Source: Vitis vinifera
Lineage: Eukaryota > Streptophyta > Magnoliopsida > Vitales > Vitaceae
NCBI RefSeq assembly: GCF_030704535.1
Contig: NC_081820.1
Location: forward strand, 23,926,001 to 23,990,000
Direction of reading: 5' to 3'
DNA length: 64,000 bases
Positions 1 to 12,773 of the stretch are shown here, in pieces; position 1 is the first letter of the stretch; each line of letters starts with the position of its first letter. The position numbers and the translations under genes are program-made. Under the pieces are notes generated by a model. It was given only the letters and a program-made list of their open reading frames with translations, did no database searches and had not been told where the DNA came from.

Positions 1-1337
1 CAGTTAGGGTTTGGTTTGGGTTCGAGCACTGCTCTAAGAATCTTGGACATGGGATAAGAATTGCATAATTGAGTTTTGATTGCAAAATTGAAATCTGGTT
101 TTGCACTCAAATCTCGGGATTTTGTTATACTTGAGAATAATTGCATTTTGGTGCTTTGTTATTGGGCAACAAATTTTACCATGGTAATGCATTGTTGTGG
201 TAGTGTGAGGATAATGTGAACAGGATCGAATTGAAAATAAATAGAAGCTAGAAAGTAAGTTTTGAAATTATGCAACTCAGTTGGGCGTCGAATCATATGA
301 ATGATGTTGGGTCTTAGAAGCATGATCTTTAGAACTTCTGCTGTACATTTCTAGGTGCTTGGATTGGTTCATATACCTTCTTCACAATGCTCTATGAGAT
401 TAGAGATTAGAATTAGTCTCTTTAGATCTTCTCTTAAATGAATTTGGGTGTTTTCGTGGAAACCCCATTGCTCTATTAGGCTCAATAAACTTAGCACAAT
501 GACGCACTTTCCACAATACCCAATGCTTTGCATCCTACTTGTAATTAGAATTGGGCTCGGAAAAGCACCATTTACAATTACTTCCTTAAAATTTATGGTA
601 CAAAGACACTTGAATGCATTTTATTGTTGAAGTATGGTATGAATTATCTTCATATTTATGGTACATCCTTGTTGTTGTTGTTCTGTTGGTTGTTGCTGTA
701 AAAATTATATAAAATCAGTGAAAATTTCGGACTTTTGATTTTTTTTGTTATATTGTTTACTTTTTTGCTTGTTTCTCCTTCTATAGCTTTGTACTTTTGG
801 TAACTTTACTATGTTTAATAAGGCCATATTATTAAGAGTCTCTAAATGCAATTTTGCTTCTATTATTAGTTACTAAGGCTACTAGTAATTGCATAAATAA
901 GTTGTTATATTCTATGCAAACACATAGTTATACCACATTCAAATGGTATATCTGAAAAAATTGAACTTATATTAGTAGTGCCTTCAGTAGCTCCATATCA
1001 AGGCACCTCCAGATTTGTGCATCCCATGTTTATGGTAATATTGGTAGTTATTTGCTTGTAACTAAGTGATATTCTGATGTAACCAAGGGGTTCTAGCGTT
1101 TGATCCCTTGTGTATGGTTGATTTCATTGATTGGTTAGGTTGCTGGTGAGGGGAGGGTTTTTTTTTTCTTTTTTCTTGGAGCTTACTTGTATATTTCATG
1201 TGTACTTTGTGTCACCTTTCATGACATTTCAATCTAATGCACTTTTACCTGTCAAAAAATAAAATAAAATAAAATAAAATAAAAATCTCTTTTTACAAAA
1301 TCTGAAGGTTTACCTCTATTTGTAGGGTGAATGGGTG
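1..1337 (+). other. Upstream region or 5' intron of the WDR91-like gene
   Basis: No coding exon is recognisable here. A splice-acceptor-like TTTGTAG ends at 1325, just before the first coding ATG at 1338, so a 5' UTR exon probably lies upstream, within this stretch or before the window. A (AAAAT)n microsatellite sits at about 1256-1285. The rest is AT-rich unique-looking sequence. Confidence 0.5.
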
Positions 1338-4300
1338 ATGGAGAAAATGCAGTATGCTGAGGAACTTGTGAGGGAGTTTCTTGTCTTTAGAGGGTTTACA
1401 AATACACTGCAAGCTTTTGAGGGAGAGTTATGCACTGATATTGGTAAAGGTTTTCAAGTGGATAAGATATTAGATTTAATTTTCTCAGTGTACATTCCCA
1501 AGTTTCAGGCAGAAAAATTAGTTTGTCTGCTGAGCTTTTTTAAGCAGTGCTTTTCTTCATCATCTGAGACTGTACTTATTGCTACACTATCAAAATTAGA
1601 GGTGTCTATTCTACGCTACTATATTGTCCATGCCATACAATCAGGAAGAACAGAAAGGGTTATAGAGTTTTTTGGAATGAATGGCAATGACCTGCTGCAA
1701 AGAGGACAGGACTGGACTCCATGGTTTGGTGGGTGTCTCCCTCCCAGATCTGTTTATTTTGTTTTCTTAAACACTTCCTCCATTCACATCTTCAAATTCT
1801 CCATGCAGCTGTTCCATATCTAAAGAACCCAAGCTTGGATCCCCAGTTTCGGATTTATTTCTCAAGGGAGTGGTTGGAAGCTTTGCGCCTCTCAGTCAGG
1901 AATTTCTTAAGTGAAATATTTAATGGTACTCATATCCTTCAAAATGGCTATTGTTCTACTTTTAGCTACTAGTTAATAGCTCTAATATTTAGTTCTTTGT
2001 TGTCATTTGTCACTTGAGCAGTTATGTTTCAAATGCAATAACCAATAAACATTAAAAATGATTTTTGTTATTGCATCAGTTGAGATTAATCTGATTTTTT
2101 TATTAATTAAGTCATTCCATCAGAAAAATAGAGATACCGCTTCAGTTTCATGGTTATTGATTTTTTTCTTTAACCTTAAAATGGTCCTGGTAAATGTAAT
2201 AGGTGGAGGTTATTGTCTCAGTAATCTTTTTTATTTTTAACATTTTTCCAAATATTTTATTTGGCCTCTTCACGTTTACTCTTTTAAATTCGAAAGGAGA
2301 ATAGTTTATCTAAGTAGTTCAACAATTATGGTCAAGAATATTTTCCTTGCACCAGTTTGTATGTCATAAATTTGTTAGTTCATGGGTTTTATTCAAGAAT
2401 TTTTTTTTCTTTTCATTTTTTTCTGGCAACATCTAAAGGAGTATATTGTTAAAGCTGACATGCATGACGGGTGACCATCAGGATCAAAGTCTTCATCTCA
2501 TATCAATTAACTTCACCGGGGGGAGTTGGGAATCCCTTGTAGTTTTATATCTTTATGATTTGCTTTCTCCAATTATTTTAGATGACAACATATAGTTGGA
2601 TGGCTTGCTTTTTTATTTTCTTTCTTGCAGTAAATTAATATTGTTACTGAATCTACACCAAAGAGGTGTCCTTAACTTATCCACGCATCCCTGCTCTGCT
2701 GAAGATTTGTTCTGAAAAGAATACAGTGAACCGTCTCAAAAAAGACATCAAGCAACTTAATCTTAAGTTGTCTCAACTTCAGGCATTATTGGAGGAAAAA
2801 GAGGCTCAGCTATTCCAGTCAAGGAGGTAAGGATATTCTATATTGAACCTTCTCTAAACTATAGTGGTTCTTTGCTGCATTGTTTTGAAGAAGTTAATAT
2901 GATATTGTTCCACAGTTATGCTCCATCTACAATAGAAGAAAGCATGGGTGGAACGAACAGCTCAACATATTCAGTACCTGGGACTCTTCTTAGTGGCTTG
3001 CATCAGGGAAGTATTCTTCCCTCTAGATTTCCTCATGAAACTTGTGCTGCTACAAATCAACATCTGGGTGAAAGAGAGTTGGCTCAGGAATTGGATGACA
3101 CAGGGGTGGCCAAGATTTTATCAGAGATGAGTCCATCCAACTCTGATCGTGGTTCAAGTTCATTAGTGCATCTTCATCTTGGAGATGCTGGAGCAAGTAA
3201 TATGCTTGAGATGTCCCAAGATGACTTTTGTACTGGTAGGTAATTTCTCTTTCATGAATAAATGATAAAGAAGTAGTCAGTCTGATCATTATCCCCTTAA
3301 CCCACGAAAGGAGGAATATTCTACAAAAACAATAAGTAAAGGTAATCTTCATCTAGGAAAATGTTGGTGACAAACTGACAAAGGAAGGGTCTTGTAAGCT
3401 AATTGTAGGCTTTGTAGGAAAACTAAGGCTTTAAAAGTGTATTACAGGGAATCTTAAGATTCCATTAAAGAAAAAAAAAAACATTTTATGTTACATAAGT
3501 ATCAAAATTAAATAGAATCCTACCATTGAGAAACATTTAGAGAGATTAAATCTGACCTTTCAAGCATATAAAATCTTTTGGGTCTCCCAGATAAATTGTT
3601 AATACAAGTTAAAAGTACAGCATCCATTTACATCTGAAGTAAAATTTTCATTTGCAAGTTCCAAGCCCGTATTAGCAGATTAGGGTTTAAATCCTTCCAT
3701 CTTCATTCTTCACTTATCACAAAGTCCTGAAATAAAATTATTGTTGATTTACTGTTTGATATCTACTGACTAGGGAGTGGTTACTTGCAACTAGTGAGCT
3801 CTAGAAGATACAAAGTCCTGGTCATCTCACATGCCAGAACAACCAGCATACAACTAGTTTTGAATAGTTTTCTTGTCATGCTCCCTGATCCATAAGCCTA
3901 TATGCTAAAAATGAAAAACAGAAATATTTTCTTCCACCTAAAAAATCATCAATTCCCAACTATTTGAAGTTGCCTGACAAATTAATTTTCATCATTTTAC
4001 TCTATCTAGGATTTTATCCCTCGTACAAGCAAATACCCTAGAAAGATCATAGGATGAAGCCCTTGAAGCTTGGCTGAAGTGGCAAGGGTTTGGTATGGGG
4101 ACAGGGTAGTTCCAGGTTCAAGTCCTAGCATGGACCCAAAAAATGGAAAAAGTTATCTATAAAAAATGAAAATGAAATATCATAGGGCAAAGGGGGGAAG
4201 TCTTAATTATTTTTTTTCAAATAATACATAATGATTTTGTAGTTTTGGCCCTACAATCCAACTTCTAATTTTAATGTTATCTTAAAGGTCATCATGATCC

Positions 4301-7300
4301 TTTTTGGATTTTTATGGATTGTATTTGAGATTCCAGCATCCTTGTTTTTCACCAAGGATCTGACTTTGATCTGCTGAAACATCGACGAGTTTTTCCAGCC
4401 ACAAATAGCTAGGATAAGCAGCCTCTAATTGATACTGAGCTAGATGCAGTTCTTAGAGTAAAGGAAAGTGTCGTTTAAGTAATTTTTGAATGTATGGTGG
4501 CAGAAAATGGCAGAGAAATGGAAGGAGAAGAGGAATTCCCAGAAGTTAAAGTGGATTTCCAGGTAAAATTGCTCGTAAGAACTAATTTGAATTCTGGTTG
4601 TTTGCTCTGGCTTCTCTTGAGTTTGGGTTGTTTGAATGTTTGTTTGGAGTACTCTATCCTTTTTTTGGTCAGATTCTGTGTTTTTGAAAGGATGAGTTAT
4701 CCTCTTTGACTTTACCAATTCATATTAATGAATTACTACTGAAAAAGGGAAAAAAAATCAGTAAATCCATTTTGTTGACTCTTTCTTTTCTTAAATGTGA
4801 GAGTACTATATTTTGGCTTTCTTTGTTTTTATTTTTCTAGTTTATTCTTTATTGAAGTCATTTAATTCCTAATGACCGTGGTTTGTAGGAAACATTCTTG
4901 GGCCACACGAGTCCAATCAGCCGTTGCCGTTTTTCTGTATCTGGAGACAATATTGCCAGCGCTTCAGTGGATGGCACAGTCAGGTATTTACTGTGTAAAT
5001 TGATAACATATTGAGATTACAAAGAGATAAAATGTCATGACCTGATAAATGTTTGGGATCACCTCAATGAGAGACATTTTAGCAGCCTGGGGCCCCTCAG
5101 TTTTATGGGAGCCTGGTCTCTTACTATGTGCATATACATGTTGCTTTAAAAGCTCCAACTGTATGTCTAACTGTTTTGCCACATCGTTATGTCCCTGGCC
5201 CAGTAATAGTTTTGGTTCCTTGAAGTTTAACATCTTTATGCCCCTGGGGCACAGTAACAATCTTGGTTCCATGGAATTTAACTTTTGGTCAATAATACTT
5301 CTCTGGATCAGTTCCATTTTTTTGTTTGTGTGTGTGTGTGTGTTTCCCATTTAAACTTACATGGCTTTCATGGGTGGGTTAGTTCTTAAATGTGGTTCAT
5401 GCTTTGACTACATCAAATCCTGAGGTGGCAGTGGTTAGGCTGCCAACTAGGTTAATGAGTATGCTAGCGGAGGCTAGACAAACTGCCTTTTGTCTTGATT
5501 ATGCTTGATTTTCCAATTCATAATAGCCTTTTGTCCTTGATTTCTTTAAACAAAGGATTTGGACATATGATTCTTCAACCCCAACATCTAGAAACGCAAC
5601 CATCTATTGTGGGGCCGAGATCATGTCTCTTGAATGGGAGTGTAAATCTGATCGTTTGGTACGTTATTAGCATTTTTCTTGGTTTTATATTTGGTTTTAT
5701 GTAGGGATGATTCTTTGGTTATTTGAGATAAGAAATTCATTTTTAAGTGTCATCAATCTTCTTGAAGCTTCTTATAGGCACTGCTGATGGAGGCATTAAA
5801 GCTTGGAATGTTGATGCAAAGAGAGTTGTTTGTGATCTTAACACTACTGAAGCATTTCCAAGGTTATTATTCACAAATTTTGATTTGTGATTCTCTTATT
5901 CCTTGTGCTTGCTCTTTACATATTTTCCATACTGCAGTGTGTTGGATCTGAAATGTAGCCCTGTGGAGCCAATATTTGTTTCTGCAGCAGCATCCAGAGG
6001 GTACTTTCTTCTTAATCTTACATATCTTCTGAAGATATCTGAATTCTAATTATCTGCTTGAGTGAGCAAGACTCTTTCTCCTGTAATAATGTTTTGACCA
6101 GATTGATGTATGGTTTTAAATTGATAAGGTTTTACTCTGGATATGATAGATGTAGTTTCTGTAAATGAGTTTGACAAGCTGCCTGGGATTTCTACTACCA
6201 TAGTGCTGTTGGAATTATTGATGTCTCATCTTGGTTCCCCAATCGTTAATTGTCACTAGATACAATTAGTTTAGTAGCTATTAAATATAAGAGACTTGAT
6301 TGTAGGCAATATGGTAATTTAATGGTAAATCTATATATATATATATTTTTGAAGGAGAATCGTACTTTTAATGAGTAATCATTGGAATAGATTTAGTCAC
6401 AGTATTTCTGTGAGCAAAAAATGCTTAGATGTGTTTAGATAGGACATTGTTCCCTATCTTAAACATAGTTATCTGTATTTGTGTATTAATGTTTTTTTCT
6501 TTCTTATATTATTAAGATAAATTTTTTATACCTAATTTTGATCTTATTTTATGTTTTAGGCAAGGGCGAAATTATTTTGATAAATTTGGTTTCGCTTCTT
6601 TGACTGTTTGGAACATGAAGACTTGGAAGGCCGTGGTATGTGCTTATTTATGTCAATGCTTCATTTGTTGACTAAGTTGGTTTATTTTTTATGATATTCA
6701 TTTAGCCTAAAGGATTTTTCAACTTCAATGAAGACAGTTCTTCCTCTTGGTGAAGATCCACCAGCAATTACTTCTCTATGCTTTAACCACAATGGGAAAA
6801 TTTTAGCTGCTGCTGCCACTGATGGAATGATTCACATGTTTGGTATCCTATTAATATTGTATGTTCATCTTGGGTTGATATTATTTAAGCGCTAATGATT
6901 CATTATGAGTAGGAAACTCCCTGATTTTTTATATGTGACCTGCCTTTTCTTTTTTTTCTTTTTCTGAAAACGATCTCACTGAATATGCCTTTTCTCTTTT
7001 AAGAGCAACTTTGTTCTCTAGATAGGCAAGTCCCTCAATTATGCACAGGGGAATGTGCTTGCATTGCTTGCACAAGCATATCTACTAAGCTATGTACCTT
7101 AACTATCCAAAGATATGTCTGCTGGACTACAAATTACTGGTTGGCCTGCTCATGACTCTGCTATAAGCTCTCTACTTTTTGGTCCTGATGAAACAAGCAT
7201 TTATAGTTTGGGGTCTGATGGAAAGGTAAAGTACCTTTAGTGCTGTATTTGTCTTGTTACTTTCATCCTTAGAATTTCAGATAAACATGTCACATGTTTC

Positions 7301-8801
7301 TATCAGCTCCCTCTTGTTGTTCTTATGTCAACATCATTTATAGAGATCCTCCTCTCATGATAAGTTGTGTGTTCAGATATTGGAATGGAGCTTGCACAAC
7401 CAAGGTCAAATTCTTTGGTCAAGAAATTGTAGCAGGTAAAGTTCTTGACCCCTCTGCCTTAACAGTGGCTTTGATGCTTGGGCACTTGAGATTATTTTGG
7501 AATCAAACAGTTCAGCTAGTATTATAGTCTTGAAATTCCATACAAGTCAATACTGAAGAAGGAAAGTCCATGAAAGTCTATCATTAATTTTTGGACAATG
7601 ACTAAATAGTTGTTTTGCTGTGTGAATATAGCGGTATCATTCCACCTAATAAACTGGAGGTTTGTGGAATTTTTGAATTGCAACAATGTTTTATTCCATA
7701 TGGAATGATTTTTCTCAATCCTTATCTTTCTACAGCCTTATTTACTGCATTGAAAACGAATTCCCTAAAGGTGGGGATATGTTTTTAGAGTCTAGAAAGT
7801 TGAGGTTTGGTCACTGAAAATTTCAAAACAAATTTGTGGAAATTATGGTCCCTTAATTTTTAAAGATGGAAACTCATTAGTGGTTTTGGAGCGTTGAAGT
7901 TCAGTCATTCAGAATTAAAATGCATTTGTGGAAATCAAGGAAGTTTATGAAAGTAAAAGGGGAAGGATCAAAGTTTCAATTAAGCTGACACTAGGCTTTG
8001 TAGCTTCAGTTTCTGGGTATTTCGAGCTCCTCAAATTACTTAATGAAGACTTATGAAAGCTTAAAATAATGGAAATAAATATTTGTCCGTGTTTACTTTG
8101 AAACAATGAGTGCCTTTGGTACACAGCATACTGCTGCCCCAAAACAAAACATATCATTCCAAAGGAACGTTAGATAAGTATGGTTAGACATTTTATATTA
8201 GCATATTCCTTTCCCAAAGAAAAAACCATGGCAAATAGTCTGTTTTTATTCTGCAGGTTCTGCAACATTGAGAGCTCAAGACACTATAGGCATGAAATGT
8301 CATTAGATGCTAATGGGAGGAGATTATTGGTAACATCTGGTTCAGTAAGAGCACCCATATATCAGGTATGTCCATTTAAGTCCCTTCTTTCTCTCTCTCC
8401 CTTTCCCCCTCTCTCCGGATATGGTTAAGCTAGTCAGTTGGCTCAACACAGCTTTATACATCAAATGCTGTACTGTGTTGCTTGTTGAAAAGGCAGGAGA
8501 GGTTTATTATTACTTTTGACTTCCTTCTTACCCTACCTGCTTTCCACTTCCTGAGCTAGAGATAAACTAAGCTAAATCCTTGTTGAGAGGCTCATAGGGG
8601 AGCTTAAAACAAGAGATAACTGAGAATTCTCCTCCGGATCCCTCACATATTACTCATCTATTTCAGGTTCGAGGTCATACTAGTGGGTGGAGAACATTGC
8701 CTCATACTGCAGCTATAACAACTGTAGACTGGCACCCGACATTGCCCATCCTTGTGACTGGTTCAGCTGATCACTCTGTTCGTGTCACATCTATATTATA
8801 A
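1338..8801 (+). CDS. WDR91: WDR91-like WD40-repeat protein, 15 exons, with two in-frame stops in exon 5
   Basis: Exons read from splice signals: 1338-1728, 1809-1925, 2664-2826, 2916-3235, 4357-4562, 4889-4983, 5556-5658, 5768-5862, 5938-6000, 6560-6635, 6734-6842, 7113-7225, 7377-7435, 8257-8365, 8667-8801. Every junction keeps phase and the sum is 717 codons plus stop, close to animal WDR91 (about 747 residues). The N-terminus (ELVREFLVFRGFTNTLQAFE) and the YFSREW...NFLSEIF stretch match WDR91. Residues about 225-265 (RLKKDIKQLNLKLSQLQALL) look coiled-coil. From exon 6 on there are WD40 blades (ETFLGHTSPISRCRFSVSGD; LVTGSADHSVRV). In animals WDR91 controls endosomal PI3P and the Rab5-to-Rab7 switch; that role in plants is inference. 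Exon 5 contains TAG at 4410-4412 and TAA at 4476-4478 in the frame that joins both neighbours. The gene may therefore be recently broken, mis-sequenced, or spliced differently there. The exon 3 acceptor (CCAAAG) is weak. Confidence 0.85.
4063..4165 (+). repeat. tRNA-derived SINE-like insertion in WDR91 intron 4
   Basis: An A-box-like TGGCTGAAGTGG (4071-4082) is followed about 30 bases later by a B-box-like GGTTCAAGTCC (4114-4124), with tRNA-like spacing, and then an A-rich tail of AAAAAATGG repeats. It lies in the sense orientation between exons 4 and 5. No target-site duplication was identified, so family and exact ends are uncertain. Confidence 0.5.
5325..5344. repeat. (GT)n microsatellite in a WDR91 intron
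   Basis: A short GTGTGTGT run lies between exons 6 and 7. It is a plain length-variable repeat. Confidence 0.8.
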
Positions 8802-9642
8802 AGTTTGCTTGTTCTCTCTCTCTGGCTCATATTTTTTCATTTTTTGTTAGTTGGAGGTCATGGAGTGAAGCTTGCTCCATTTCCAGTGTGATGGTTTGAC
8901 AAAAAATTTCATATCAGTATCCTCCCTAGTAGGTTGTGTCTAAAGGGAGCTTCTTATGATGTTGTAATTTATTCAAATGATCTGTAACATGACTTCCCAA
9001 TTCTTTGATATGATAGTCCCTCTCTAAATATAGTTTCTCACATTTGCTTTCGGATTCAGTGATCCCTTTGAATATTTCTATTTTTTCTGTTATCTTACAG
9101 TTCAATTTATGAACATGAACCTGCACTTGATTATGGCAAAACAACAGCGCATTCTTAGGGCTTCGAATGGAGCAGTTGATTCTGGTCATGGTTTGATGCC
9201 CTACTGTTCCAGTCCTCCATCCTATTTTAACCTTATGCCAGAAGCAACAGGTTAAAGAGGAGGGTTGATTTATGGGCTTTCCAGTGGATTTCCCACCTTA
9301 TGCCACCCATTTCTAACCTTATCTCTGAAAATATTGTCCTTGTCATTGGGTTACTATTTTGAATGTTCTTAAGCTTTGAAACACTTTACAGAAGACATAA
9401 TCTGAGCATAGACAATATTGGATCTATGTGGAAACAGAAAATACTAAATGGAATGAAACATTGAAGGTGAAAATACTTGGATAAAAGGTTTTACACAAAC
9501 AAAAGAGACAGGTGATTCTTAGAAATACACAATAGTCAATGGAATGGATGCCTAGTGCTTTCAAGCTTGCAACTTTCTTATGCTAAACGCTCAAATAATT
9601 AACATACCTGACAGGAAGTTAGCCTTGATGATTCCTTCGGGA
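8802..9642. other. Intergenic region between WDR91-like and RLP-A
   Basis: This stretch separates two convergent genes and should hold the 3' UTRs of both. No conserved protein, structured RNA or transposon termini are visible. Confidence 0.5.
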
Positions 9643-12642
9643 TTAGAAAAACCAATCTTTTATTTTGTTCAAGAACCGAAAATAGGCCTCTGACCATGAG
9701 CTTTTGAGTACTAAAGTGCCCCAAACTCCCCAGAATCCTACAAGAAATCCAAGAGCAATGCTAACATAGAACCATGGATCAAACTCATCGTCTTGAAGGT
9801 CATCTTCATTGCCGTCTGAGGTGGGAGAAGTTTGTGCTGTCTCATCTTCTTGACACTTTGTCTTCAGCGGTGACCCACACAGTTCAGGATTTCCCATGTA
9901 TGAAGAAGCCTCAAATCCCTGTAACTGGGTACCTGATGGAATTTGACCTGATAAGTTGTTACTTGACAAGTCCAGGACGCTGAGTCGATCTATTTGAGAG
10001 AGACTACTAGGAATTTTGCCATCAAGCTGGTTTTTAGACAAATCAAGAACATCTAATGATTTTAATTGACCAATCATTGAAGGGATTTGTCCATTCAAAT
10101 GGTTCCTTGATAAGTTCAACGAAATCAATTCCATGAGCTTGGTTATTTCTTTAGGAATCTCTCCACTTAATTTGTTGGATGAAAGATCAATGCTCCTCAC
10201 TAGTCCAAGAATATTTTTGTACTCAAACTCACCTCCTTTCCAAGGAATCAATGCACTATCAACATATCTGGCTATGGTATCAAAGCTACCACTGCTATAA
10301 GCCCATCGAGGAGTGATTCCTAAGTTGTTACGACCTCTAGGAACAATCGATAAGGCAAGATAATCATGGGCAATGACTGAATATATCATTTTCTGAGCCA
10401 TGGCAGTAAAATTGTTGAGGCACCTTGGTATGGTACCCGATATATTGTTTCGGGAAAAGTCCAATATTTGAAGCTCTTTTAGTAGGCATATATCTGAAGA
10501 TATGCTTCCATGAAATTCATTTGATCTAAGGCTGAGAACAACCAAGTCTGATAGCCTTTCTCCTATCCATGTTGGTATTTCTCCTGAGAATCTATTTTTC
10601 CCCATGTCAACAAGTCTTAGTTTTGTACAATTCATCAAAGACGAAGGTAATTCTCCAAGGAAACCGTTGTTGTACAGGTGCAATGTTTGAAGCGCAGCTA
10701 AGGAGCCCAACGAGTAAGGAAGTTTCCCTGAGAAATTGTTGTTTGCCAAGTTGAGAATTTGCAATTGGTCTCGCCATTGTTGCCAACAATCAGGAAGAGC
10801 TCCTGATAGTAGGTTATCTGAGAGGTCTAGATAGCTCAAAGCCCCATCAACTATTGTACATAACAACGAAATAGACCCTGAAAACAAATTCTTGGAGAGA
10901 CTCAAAACTCGAACGCCTGAAGGAAGACTTGGTATTGGACCCTCAAAGCGGTTCAAACTCAAATCTATCACAGCAGCAGTTTCCATTCTTAAACTTGGCA
11001 CTCTGCCCCTGATCTGATTGTTGGCTATTCTTAGCTTAATCAACTTGGAAGTTAGATTCCAAAACCAGCTGGGGATGACATCTGAAATGGAGGAGTTGGA
11101 GATATCAAGGCTGAACAAATCCTTTTGTGTTTGAAGCCAACCAGGAAAATTTGGCCCCATTTTGCAGGACAATAAGCCTAAATATCCAACTTGAAATGGG
11201 GGTGTCCATTCAGGGCTCAATTCCAGAGCCAAAGAGTTGGATGACAAATCCAACCAGTACAGTTTAGAGAGACTAGAGAGGTGAGCTTCAGTGATGTTAC
11301 CATGCAAGGAATTACCCGAAATTTCAAGAACTTCAAGCTGAGATAGCTGCCCAATATGTTCAGGAAAAGTCCCGTTTAATCTGTTGTGGTCGATATATAA
11401 ATGCCCCAACACTGAAAATCCGGTAAAATTAGGAAATGACCCTGTGAATTGGTTCCAACTTAATACCAAAACCTCCAGTGTGTCCTTGCTGCAGCTCAAT
11501 GAGTTCTGGACAAACTCAGGAAGCTGTGCGGTGAGACTGTTGGAAAGCAACATTACCATTTGTAAAGAACACAGGTTCTTGAAAGACTTAGGAATGCCCC
11601 CTTCAAGTTGGTTCAGGGAGAGATCGAGATACGAAAGAGAAGTCATGTGACCAAAAGTGTCTGGAATGGAACCATGCAGATGATTGACAGAGAGGTCAAG
11701 ATGAACAAGGCTGGTGCTAGTCAAGGATTGTGGAATCTCACCTTCAAGTTGATTGAAGAAGAGATCGAGATATTCCAGAGACACCATTTCCCCAAAAGTA
11801 TCTGGAATCAGACCCTGTATCTGATTAATTGAGAGGTCGAGATGAACCAGGCTGCTACTCAAATTGAACAACCATGGGTATACCGAGGAACTGAGAAAAT
11901 TCCAAGAGAGATCAAGAACCACAAGAGATTTAGAAGAATTAGTATAGGATAGAGCTGATGGAGTGATGATCTGAGGAAGAGCAGAGTCATGCAAGAGCAA
12001 ATCAGTAAGAGAAGGAAGTCTATTGATTACATGTTCCCAGTAGATGGCTTTGTCAAGGTTCAGGCCACTCAAATCAAGGTGCCTTAAAGACGAAAGGCGA
12101 GAAAGCCACTCGAGGGTTTCAGAACTCATACCATAATTACGACTAAGATCAAGAAAATGCAAGTTGGAAAGATTTCCAAGGTGACTAGGAATCATTCCAG
12201 CTAAACGAGCCTCAGAGAGATTAAGGTATCTCAATTTGCTGAAGAGGCCAATGAATTCAGGTACATAACTTCCTTGAAAATCATTGAGGCTGAGGTCCAA
12301 ATGATTCAAGTGTTGCAGTTCAAGCAGTGAAGAACTGATCCTACCTCTCAGAGACTGGTACTTGTGAACCGTATCAGTTGGCAGGGCATGGAGATCTAGC
12401 ATGATCACATGGCTGGTTCTGTTGCTACACTGGACTCCTCTCCATTTGCAGCAATCTCTTCTATCTTCTTCATTCCCCCATGAAGAGAGGATTCCAAAAT
12501 CATCGACAAGCCCTTGTTTGAAATCAAGAAGAGCTTGTCTTTCCTTCTCTACGCACCCGGATCCAAGGCCAGGTTTGCTGCATAGTAAAAGCAAAGTAAA
12601 GCTGATGAAGTGTTGAAAGGACCCTTGAGCCATCTTCAACAT
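9643..12642 (-). CDS. RLP-A: EIX/Ve-type LRR receptor-like protein, intact single exon
   Basis: Single-exon plasma-membrane receptor-like protein of 999 residues when started at the ATG aligned with RLP-B (MLKMAQGSFQHF); in-frame ATGs also occur at 12708 and 12750. Order: signal peptide (ISFTLLLLCSKPGLG), LRRNT with paired cysteines (CVEKERQALLDFKQ, DCCKWRGVQC), a long run of roughly 28 plant-type LRRs, a non-LRR island near residues 760-830 (RGRNN...WKGGEFEYKN), terminal LRRs, GTQLQGF and NPELCGSPL cap, acidic spacer (DGNEDDLQDDEFD), one transmembrane helix (FYVSIALGFLVGFWGVWGTL) and a short cytoplasmic tail with no kinase. This is the layout of tomato EIX2 and Ve1, which signal with SOBIR1/BAK1-type kinases; ligand unknown. 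The left breakpoint of the tandem duplication falls inside this gene at 11949, so only its 5' part recurs in copy 2. Confidence 0.93.
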   Translation of the reverse strand: MLKMAQGSFQHFISFTLLLLCSKPGLGSGCVEKERQALLDFKQGLVDDFGILSSWGNEEDRRDCCKWRGVQCSNRTSHVIMLDLHALPTDTVHKYQSLRGRISSSLLELQHLNHLDLSLNDFQGSYVPEFIGLFSKLRYLNLSEARLAGMIPSHLGNLSNLHFLDLSRNYGMSSETLEWLSRLSSLRHLDLSGLNLDKAIYWEHVINRLPSLTDLLLHDSALPQIITPSALSYTNSSKSLVVLDLSWNFLSSSVYPWLFNLSSSLVHLDLSINQIQGLIPDTFGEMVSLEYLDLFFNQLEGEIPQSLTSTSLVHLDLSVNHLHGSIPDTFGHMTSLSYLDLSLNQLEGGIPKSFKNLCSLQMVMLLSNSLTAQLPEFVQNSLSCSKDTLEVLVLSWNQFTGSFPNFTGFSVLGHLYIDHNRLNGTFPEHIGQLSQLEVLEISGNSLHGNITEAHLSSLSKLYWLDLSSNSLALELSPEWTPPFQVGYLGLLSCKMGPNFPGWLQTQKDLFSLDISNSSISDVIPSWFWNLTSKLIKLRIANNQIRGRVPSLRMETAAVIDLSLNRFEGPIPSLPSGVRVLSLSKNLFSGSISLLCTIVDGALSYLDLSDNLLSGALPDCWQQWRDQLQILNLANNNFSGKLPYSLGSLAALQTLHLYNNGFLGELPSSLMNCTKLRLVDMGKNRFSGEIPTWIGERLSDLVVLSLRSNEFHGSISSDICLLKELQILDFSRNNISGTIPRCLNNFTAMAQKMIYSVIAHDYLALSIVPRGRNNLGITPRWAYSSGSFDTIARYVDSALIPWKGGEFEYKNILGLVRSIDLSSNKLSGEIPKEITKLMELISLNLSRNHLNGQIPSMIGQLKSLDVLDLSKNQLDGKIPSSLSQIDRLSVLDLSSNNLSGQIPSGTQLQGFEASSYMGNPELCGSPLKTKCQEDETAQTSPTSDGNEDDLQDDEFDPWFYVSIALGFLVGFWGVWGTLVLKSSWSEAYFRFLNKIKDWFF

Positions 12643-12766
12643 GTAGCTGACAGCAGAGCCAAATAAAGAGGAGGATTTCTTCTGAATTCTCAGAAGAAGA
12701 CCAAGCATGTGGGGGATGTTAGAAAAAATTAGAGTAATTTTAAAAAACATGTATTAAAATATCATA

Positions 12767-12773
12767 CTTTATA
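12767..12773 (-). promoter_or_regulatory. Candidate TATA box of RLP-A
   Basis: On the minus strand the sequence reads TTTATAAAG about 125 bases before the preferred ATG and about 20 before the most upstream in-frame ATG. It is a weak call in AT-rich DNA. It would favour a start at 12708 or 12642 over 12750. Confidence 0.3.

Noticed and set aside
4988-5354. Open frames on both strands inside a WDR91 intron
   Set aside because: They sit between well-supported exons 6 and 7 and show no protein similarity.
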